DNA from: Litsea cubeba
Taxonomy: Eukaryota; Streptophyta; Magnoliopsida; Laurales; Lauraceae
Direction: 5' to 3'
DNA: 64,000 bases
NCBI GenBank assembly: GCA_012931725.1
Contig: CM022946.1
Coordinates: forward strand, 61,036,098 to 61,100,097
Notes under the pieces: generated by a model
Database searches by the model: none
Seen by the model: the letters and a program-made list of their open reading frames with translations, nothing else
Told to the model about the DNA's origin: nothing
Program-made: the position numbers and the translations under genes
In this document: positions 55,985 through 64,000 of the stretch, piece after piece
Numbering within the stretch: the stretch's first letter is position 1
Layout: every line of letters starts with the position of its first letter

Positions 55985-57772
55985 GGGTAAATTAGTCAAA
56001 AGTCCCTGCGCACGGTCTTCTAAGGCATCAAGGACAACAACTTTTTCTCTAATGTCTCTAGTCCAGACAGCTGGAGATACTTTGGTGAAAGGTCCCTAAT
56101 ATGCCACGTCATACATTTTCATGACTAATTTGCCCCTTTCAACCCTCATTCGAACTCCTGCCTTCTTCTTCTCTCTCATTTTTCATTTTCCATTCCTTTC
56201 CATGGTTTGGAGTATCGTTGCAGAGCACTTTTCGTCGCCACCGTGCCATGACTTCTGATTCTCTCTATTTCATTTCTTCAAAGATGGAATCGGTTTTGAA
56301 ATCTCTTTCTATCCAAATCTCTCTCTGTACTCAGACAAATTTATCTGAATTTCTGATAAAACTCAGACAAATTTATCTGAGTTTGTGTCCAACTTGTGAG
56401 GTATTTTTCTATGATATAACGGTGGAATCTTGACTTGGTCTCTTCATGAAAGTTGTAGCCCTAGATGTGTAGATGATTCTAGGGTTTTGAATCACCCGAT
56501 TTGGACTTCGGAAGCTCAAGTTATGACTCATTGAAGTTTACTGGTAAAAATAGGAATTTTGGATCGGTTTTTCCGGCCTTATTTTGAAGCAACGCTTTGA
56601 GGCCCAAACGAACTTGAATTTTTGCGAACCAGACCTTTCTGAAAAGCTTAAGATGTCCTCTAAAAACTTCATGAAGACCACTTTGTCGTTCTGAAACTCT
56701 AACGCCATCCAAACCTCAATGGAATGAGAGAAGTTCATTTGACAAATTTATCTGAGTTTCTGGCAAAACTCAGACAAATTTATCTGAGTTTGTGTCCAAC
56801 TTCTGAGGTATTTTTCTATGATATAACGGTGGAATCTTGACTTGGTCTCTTCATGAAAGTTGTAGCCCTAGATGTGTAGATGATTTTAGGATTTTGAATC
56901 ACCCGATTTGGACTTCGAAGACTCAAGTTATGGCTCATTGAAATTTACTGATAAAAACAGGAATTTTGGATCGGTTTTTCCGGCCTTATTTTGAAGCAAC
57001 GCTTAGAGGCCTAAACGAACTTGAATTTTTGCGAACCAGACCTTTCTGAAAAGCTTAAGACGTCCTCTAAAAACTTCATGAAGACCACTTTGTCGTTCTG
57101 AAACTCTAACGCCATCCAAACCTCAATGGAATGAGAGAAGTTCATTTGACAAATTTATCTGAGTTTCTGGCAAAACTCAGACAAATTTATCTGAATCTCT
57201 GATAAAACTCAGACAAATTTATCTGAATTTGTATCCAACTTGTGAGGTATTTTTCTATGATATAACGGTGGAATCTTGACTTGGTCTCTTCATGAAAGTT
57301 GTAGCCCTAGATGTGTAGATGATTTTAGGATTTTGAATCACCCTATTTGGACTTTGGAAACTCAAGTTATGGCTCATTGAAGTTTACTGGTAAAAATAGG
57401 AATTTTGGATCGGTTTTTCCGGCCTTATTTTGAAGCAACGCTTGGAGGCCCAAACGAACTTGAATTTTTGCGAACCAGACCTTTCTGAAAAGCTTAAGAC
57501 GTCCTCTAAAAACTTCATGAAGACCACTTTATCGTTCTGAAACTCTAACGCCATCCAAACCTCAATGGAATGAGAGAAGTTCATTTGAATTATTGCTGAG
57601 CTTTGCCAAAACTCAGATAAATTGTCTGATTCTGCTTTTGCTGACGTGTACAAGGGTGTTTCTGTCTTTTTCAATGAGTTACTTTTACAAAAGGACTGCC
57701 GTCAGTACGATAAAATGTTGTGGACCGTTTGCAATAAAAATCACAGTTGAGGGACCTCCGCCCAAATGCCCC
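55985..57772. mobile_element. Mutator-like non-autonomous element (1788 bp), 9-bp target duplication
   Basis: Perfect 9-bp target duplication TATTTTTTA (55976-55984 and 57773-57781). Ends GGGTAAATTAGTCAAAAGTC and, on the other strand, GGGGCATTTGGGCGGAGGTC are imperfect inverted repeats sharing GGTCCCT/GTCCCT. A 9-bp duplication is the Mutator mark. No transposase; the interior consists mostly of a tandem repeat. Confidence 0.7.
56340..57595. repeat. Tandem repeat of about 407-439 bp, 3 copies, inside the Mutator-like element
   Basis: GAGGTATTTTTCTATGATAT occurs at 56398, 56805 and 57244; each unit continues with GAAAGTTGTAGCCCTAGATG and TTTTTCCGGCCTTATTTTGA. Short sub-repeats of ACAAATTTATCTGAGTTT sit at the borders and differ in number, which explains the unequal unit length. 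Confidence 0.85.
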
Positions 57773-57860
57773 TATTTTTTACTCCCTCTCTCTCAAATTA
57801 AAAACACTAATAAAAAAAAATCTGAGAATGGGTTGAAAAGCGAAAAGAAGTGACATCTGA

Positions 57861-59700
57861 AATAAAGACATGCAAAAACTGTAAAGCAAGCATAAGAATA
57901 TCCAAAAATAAAAATAAAGCGATAAATAAAATTATAAATTGTATAAGATAAAGCTATCACAGTTTCATTTGATAGGATCAATGCTTCTAAAATGTCTCAA
58001 ATGAACGGTTTAGATTTTCCCAATATGAAATGTGGGTTCCACTTTAAGCAGACCAGTAGCTACATCGCACACTGGCCAATTGTTCATTTAGTGACTACCC
58101 TTGTGATGTGTGAGTGGAGAACTTATTAATAAACTATCCAAGATCTAACAGGCATCATATGCTACTGTAAGACTTTTTTTTTTTTTTTTTTAGATATTTT
58201 TCAAATTGAAAGGGATATTCAATAAAAATCCAAATAAATCTAAACACATTCAAGCCGATCCGACTTTAAAAGTCCACCAATGAATTCTTAGTACTTTAAA
58301 TTTTTAGGAAGGAACTACTCATGGGTTTTTTAACAAATAGAAAGAAATTTATAGTTTATAAATCTATTTAGTGGGCCCCTTATACAATCTGAACAGTTTA
58401 TAAATTTACAGTCTTTAAGTCAATTATTATCAACCCAAGTTTTATTTAATACTGAGGCCCACCCTAATTTTATAAAGGGCCCCAGTATATTTTTAAAGAG
58501 TAACTGATCCGAGTTAAGGAATCGAGTTTTGAGATGGAAAGAGCCATTACAATTCAATATTTTTTTTTAAAAGAGAAAAAGAAGGAAAGTTTAGATATGC
58601 GTGGGCATTCTGTGTTTATCATGAATCAATCACATTGAATGTGAATGAATCACATTGAATAATATAATGTATGATGAAGAATAAAAAAAATATATGATCG
58701 GTTTGAATAAAATTGGAGTCCATATAATAAAATTTTATATTTCTTAAACATAAACATAAAAATGAAAAACTGGGTAAGATTGTTTCTTAAGTGGGCCCAT
58801 TGAAAGTCACCACAAAATTATCTAATTTTATAACAGTTTGAACACTCGAAAAAGAAAGAAGAAAATTTCAAATCCACTAAAAAAAATCGATCAATCCTAC
58901 ATCAAGTACAACATATATAGCAAAAGGGAAAACAAAGAGATAAAGACCAGAAAGAGCTTTAAATTAATAAAAGAATGGTATGATCAATCTATATCCACTA
59001 TAAAAGCAAAATGCCACCCTCTACATTGAGTACATCATATTGCCTTTACAGACCATTCTCATTTCTCAAACAAACATTGTTATATTTTAGTACTTTAATA
59101 CAAATCACAAGAACTAAAAGTGGAGAATCGGCGATATGCAAAGCGAGTTGAGCAGACGGATTTCGGATGTGGTGTTCATGATCCAGCACATTTATTCATG
59201 CCCAAAAGTTCAAGGATTCAAAACGTCTTAGCTCCCAATGGATCAATTGAAGCAAAGACAACTCAAAGATGAGCGGAAGATCATTGACCGGGAATTCGAG
59301 AGGAATGATAAGTTTGAGGGCAATGGATATTCAAGTGGTTAAATTGAATGTAAATAATTAATGATTGATGCAAGGATATGCTGAACGGATGGATGATTGG
59401 AATTTGAGGAACTGAAATGTGAGGAGATTCTTTTTGAATTGTGGGTATATACTATGTCATCCTTTGAATAGTTTGCAATATTATTTAGAAAGTAAAAGAT
59501 AATGATTAATTTTGCATTCATATTCAAAATTCAAAATTGGAGAGCCTTTTGGAGATTCTTAAGATCCTATTTTGTAAGGAAAATTAGATAATTGTGATTT
59601 GTTGAGATTAGATGAGAAGGGCAATTCAGGAATGTGGCATCACAAAAAGTCTGAGGACGCACCACGTGTCGCTCTCCGGAGAATCACCTGCTGTCTTTTA
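57861..59700. other. Intergenic AT-rich DNA, no gene seen
   Basis: Holds a T18 run at 58177, A-rich tracts and unrelated short ORFs. No protein family recognised. Confidence 0.6.
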
Positions 59701-59708
59701 TTATATAA

Positions 59709-59850
59709 CTAGCGCTTCGGGGCCCGCGCCCAACGCGGGCCTTTAATTCATGATGGAAAAATCCAATTTAAGTTAAAAGTAGACACCTAGTAAACATACA
59801 AACTACATTTAATACATAGGTTGTGCAGAACAAAAAGGGATTAAAAGGTG
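59709..59850 (-). mobile_element. Helitron 3' terminus (minus strand), perfect hairpin
   Basis: The hairpin stem GGCCCGCG (59721-59728) / CGCGGGCC (59734-59741) with loop CCCAA lies eight bases from CTAG (59709-59712), followed on the minus strand by T. This is the classical Helitron end. The element extends to the right; a related internal segment without hairpin and CTAG recurs at 61130-61250. Confidence 0.7.
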
Positions 59851-60779
59851 ATCGTTACAAATTTAAAATGGAAAAATAAAGGAAGATAGAAAAATTAGAT
59901 TACAAAGTTTGATCTCATATAACATCAGCCCGATTCAAAGTTTGACCATTTCATTGTTAGAGTTATAAGCTAGCAGACCAACCAATTTTTTTTTTTCACT
60001 GGTAAAAAGCATGAAATGAAAATTTTAAAAATATACAATAAAAAGAGACAACAAAGGATATTAGAAAAGATTATTAAAAGCAATTCATGCCTGATTGTGG
60101 ATGTTTATCATAGGACCCACCAAACGAATCAAGGGAAAAGCTACACTCGCAGGAACATAGTATGTGGGTTTAGTTTTATCCTATATTTTCAGAATGCTAG
60201 ATATAAAAAGTCTTATGCATGGTCAATCTAACACAAATACTATTATTAAATGCAATTGATGCCTGATTATGGATGCTCTACCATAGGGCATATCTGGTAC
60301 ATACAAATTGTATTTACAATCAAGCATGAAATTCAGCTCGACTCATAGTAGAGATCAATTAAATCTCTGCTCCTTCTTATGCTTGGTCTGGGGTGTGGGT
60401 GCATGCGCATGAGGGTATGGGGACGTACAAGGGACCTAAACTCACCCACCCACACAGTGTCCATCATTACACAGTATGGGTCTATATATTTTCCAAAAAA
60501 GTTCAATAGAAGTGAACTATATTTATATAAATTTAACATAAATTTATCTTTTTCTTTAAAGTAAGTCAATGTGAAAAAAGGACCTCTCTGATAAAAGAAA
60601 CTGTACCACATTCCTAACCACTTGACATGAGCTTTCTTTTGAAACCTAGATTGTCTCCTTATGACACAAGACAGACCAATGATCCATGGGTCAACCAACG
60701 TTTGGGCCCAACCCATATTCAATTTTTATTTTACCTTATTTAGACTTGTTTATTTTAGTGACTTATATTTTAAGTATGG

Positions 60780-61120
60780 ATGTTTTAATAAATAATATTA
60801 ATAAAAAAGAAATGAATGTAAAAAATATACAGAAAAAATTTCATCAAATGATAATAATAAAAATAAAAGTACATGACAAAATAAATAATATTAATAAAAA
60901 ATCAATGAATGTAAAAAATAAACTAAAAATTATAAAAATATAAATCTAAATAAACCGGCCTCTTCATCAAAATATAATAATAAAAATAAAACTACATGAT
61001 AAAAAAATAAATAATACAAATAAAAAAGGAATGAATGTAAAAAATAAACAGAAAAAATAAAGAAATAGAAATCTAAATAAACCATTCTCGTCATCAAAAT
61101 ATAATAATAAATAAATAAAC
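60780..61120. repeat. AT-rich tandem repeat, 3 units of about 95-125 bp
   Basis: Units start AATAAATAATATTAATAAAA at about 60788, 60881 and 61008, then ATGAATGTAAAAAATA and CATCAAAATATAATAATAAA. The second and third are longer by an insert containing AAATCTAAATAAACC. Confidence 0.75.
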
Positions 61121-61129
61121 CATCCTCGT

Positions 61130-61250
61130 CCAACGCGAGCCTTTAATTCATAGTGGGAAAACCCAATTTAAGTTAAAATAAACTCTTAGTACATATGAAA
61201 TTGCACATTTTGGAAAATTAATAAGGGGTAGCAAAATGATAAAATCTCAG
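61130..61250 (-). mobile_element. Truncated Helitron-related copy
   Basis: CCAACGCGAGCCTTTAATTC followed by GGGAAAACCCAATTTAAGTT matches the segment right of the hairpin at 59730-59790. The left hairpin arm and CTAG are lost. Confidence 0.5.
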
Positions 61251-64000
61251 GACAATTTAAACAAATATAAATGATGAAAAAAATGACAACTTATAAACAA
61301 ATAAAAAAAGGAAAGAAATAAAATTCTCCAAATGATCCATTTAATAGATGAATTCAGTTTTTTCAAGTATTTCTGCCAAACTAACCCAAAGACTATACAA
61401 AATGACTAACTTTATTACTATGACTCACCAACCAAACCTAAACTTCGATGTTACATGCATCCACTTCATTATTATGACCCACCAACCTAACCTGAACTTC
61501 CATGCTACATCGATAATAGTGTTTTCATTTTCAATCCTATTAATAAATGGGCAAGCATTAGGTTAGTAAAATTATTTGGAATTATGACCAAAATTAAACT
61601 TAGCATGGTGAGGCTTAGGTTAGTAAAGAATAAACTTAACCTAAGCATTAGACCTGACTTTCTATAGAATTTAGTAATTATATACAAAGGAAAAAAATAA
61701 TTTTCAAAATAATAAGCGGAACTTTAAAAAAAGTATGAAAACTATAGGTTTTTTTTTCAAGAAAGTACAATCTATTGTAAAATGACAAAATCTCAGAACA
61801 TATTAAACAAAACATAACAGAAGAAAATAAATTAAAAATGGAAAACAATTGATTTTAGTTTATTTTAAAAATTGCTTGGACCACCATATCCTATGTTTTC
61901 CTATATTCATATCCATCATGCAACGATGGTTGTTTCTTCATAATTATGGAGTCTAAAGGCCATGTGCAATGATTATTATCTCTCTTTTTTATTATTTTTC
62001 TATTTTTCCAAAGAGAAGAAGATCACTCTAATCAAAAGGACAAATCCCATCCATTGGATGGGTTCATGGCCAATCCAAACAATATCCCGTCCCCACAATA
62101 TTCGTACACCATATAAATTGGCGAGAGTGGAACCACCATGTAATTGACCAATCCATACAAATTTCATGGCCATAATAATCTTATGCAAGCAAATCCTGTT
62201 ATTAATGCCAAAGTTTCACGAATTTTTCAATTTAATGGATGGGTGGGCCCGTTTGGATCTGCATATTCCAATTTTTTTTTCTATCCAAGCACGGGACCAT
62301 TTCGGATTTCACAGATGGGTGAGCCCCACTGATATATTTATTTATTTTCTCAGTTTCATTGGTCATTCTTTCTTGTTTTTTTATTCCCCACCCTTACATG
62401 ACCCCACACGACCCCACACACATAATCAATATTGAAAACATAAGGTGCTTGGAATCATTGGGATTGTCTTGAGAATGCAAATTTGAATTTGATCTTTTTA
62501 ATTGGATTGATTGGGCTCCATGGGAATGAGAGATCCAATGAAGTTAACCTTTGGTGATTGGATCTTAAAGATAAGATTATGATGAAGCTATTTGTTTAGT
62601 AACCAATCCGAATTTAATCTTCAGCCCAACACAAAATAATGAATGCCCTTCCACGGCCCTGTGCTGGAACAAATTCATATCAGCATGCCCAAGTTGCCTA
62701 ATGAGAGAGCCCTGCCATCCGACATGTGCCATACCATGGCATGGAATTGGCAACGTGAGAATGATTTCCATGGCCACATGAGCCCACCAGATGACCAGAA
62801 GAACATGAGAAGGATGTAGAAATGGCACATCATATATAATGCACATGACATGTGGCACCATAGTTGGAGGAAATTAGGGACCTGGATCTGCTTGGAGATA
62901 TGTTAATAGCAAAAAGCTCTTATGCTTTATCCTTAAAGGCCAAATAATGTCCAAATAAATCCCTCTAGCGTGTGATTGATAAATTGAAGATGGAGAGATT
63001 TTAGGGGTTTTGTTGCATTGCATTGCATACAGTGTGTAGATGGAGAAGTGGAGAATGAGAGATTTTAGGGATTGAATAGGGATAGGGATTTCAAGGGAAA
63101 TTAAAGGAGGGAAGGGCAATTCCGAACTATTTAAATTTAAATTTAAATTCAGATTCACTTCACAAAAGTGATAAGCCTCGACCCAATTAATGCCATTAAC
63201 CTAAAAAGACACATTTTATTCCCTTAAATCTCTCTTAACTTTTTCAATATTCTCTCCCTTCCAAATCAATTATTAGAAGATTTGGTGGTCATAAAATCTT
63301 AGTATTCCTCTTATTTCAGCCTACCCATAAACAATGGCCCTACATCATCATGAGGGCCCTATCAACTGTACAACATGCATGTTTCAAATTTTTAGTGGCT
63401 AAGGGATCATAGTCCCATAGTTATCTCAATGCATTAATTAAAATCTTAAAAATACATGGTCTACTTGACGGGTCCCATGATCTTCTTTGATCTACCATGA
63501 TTTCTACCATTTAATAATATACATGATGGTCATCAACATTTAGATGGTCTATTGGTGGTGTCCAATATAATATGGCTTAATTATGATCATAGCCATCGAA
63601 TGGTCACCTTCATGCAGTAATTTTGGATAAGATATATGTGCCATGATTACAGGGACGGATTGCATTGAGAAATGTTAGAAAAATTAAAATGAATGAAAAA
63701 AGGATAAAACGTTAACAATCAAGAAAAAAAAACTGCAATCTAATTGCATTCGAACCAAGCTGAAGCATAATTTAAAAATAAATAAGTAGAACACTTTAAT
63801 AATGTAAATATATAGAAAAGAATGTAACAGTAGAACTGTCTTCATGAAGGAAAATGACAACAACACAGCCTGTAGTCCAATATTAAATGAGATTCATCAT
63901 GCTTCATTTTGTAAGATTTTGTAGGATAAAGGAAGAGAGAATATATACCATAATAGAAAGCTCTTATGCCTACAGGGGAATCTGGCATTGGTCATTCTTG
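61251..64000. other. Intergenic, no gene seen
   Basis: AT-rich sequence with a duplicated phrase 'atgacccaccaacc(a/t)aacct' near 61420 and 61473 and a decayed duplication around 61560-61650 ('aagcattaggttagtaaa'). No ORF has a recognised domain and no RNA gene was identified. Confidence 0.6.

Larger units (their letters stand above)
55683..57860. repeat. Tandem duplication of about 192 bp, second copy split by a Mutator-like element
   Basis: Copy 1 is 55683-55874 and copy 2 starts about 55875, both with TGGATACATTGGATACACTT and 'cctatat.ttttactccctc'. In copy 2 the sequence is broken at 55984 and resumes at 57773, so copy 1 shows the pre-insertion site. Confidence 0.8.

Noticed and set aside
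1..64000. tRNA, rRNA or snRNA genes
   Set aside because: None recognised by eye on either strand; a covariance-model scan would be needed to exclude short ones.

Overview
This window is plant nuclear DNA from a flowering plant. The only host gene is an unmistakable plant RNA-dependent RNA polymerase (RDR2 type). The rest is a dense stack of plant transposable elements: Ty3/gypsy, Ty1/copia, TRIM, L1 and RTE LINEs, hAT, Mutator-like, Helitron ends and MITEs. The very long intron suggests a large, repeat-rich genome; the species cannot be told from the sequence.

Region 1 (1-9902) is the 3' half of a large Ty3/gypsy-like element that runs off the left edge. It holds a mosaic of short tandem repeats (234-1415), then a complete five-exon gene on the minus strand (6098 to 1452, 1220 codons, own TATA box, plant-mobile-domain-like), more tandem repeats, a polypurine tract and an LTR starting at 7570. 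Region 2 (9903-14467) is a second Ty3/gypsy element on the minus strand, reduced to gag with pol deleted, with one 2.6 kb LTR and one LTR truncated to 309 bp. Its end lies inside exon 1 of the RDR2 copy.

Region 3 (14471-39687) is a decayed RDR2 pseudogene on the plus strand. It has about five frameshifts, one nonsense codon and no start, yet an intact catalytic exon and 3' exon. Its third intron is 17 kb and contains nested insertions that can be put in order: a TRIM element received an RTE LINE and an L1 LINE in its 5' LTR, and the RTE in turn received a Ty1/copia element. Region 4 (39.7-44.5 kb) has two hAT-type elements with perfect 8-bp target duplications; one carries a fragment of a plant gene (DUF3475-like). 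Two further inverted-repeat MITEs follow.

Region 5 (44562-54102) is a young complete Ty3/gypsy element with 5-bp target duplications. It has an intact gag, a deleted pol, a 78-bp minisatellite and a second spliced antisense gene, here with a gypsy-type putative transposase domain (PF04195-like). Region 6 (54.1-64 kb) is AT-rich DNA with a Mutator-like element whose empty site survives in a neighbouring tandem copy, two Helitron 3' ends and degenerate tandem repeats. No working host gene was found.

The most notable theme is that two unrelated retroelements in one window each carry a multi-exon gene in antisense orientation between the internal region and the 3' LTR. In the left one the whole spliced frame is open.
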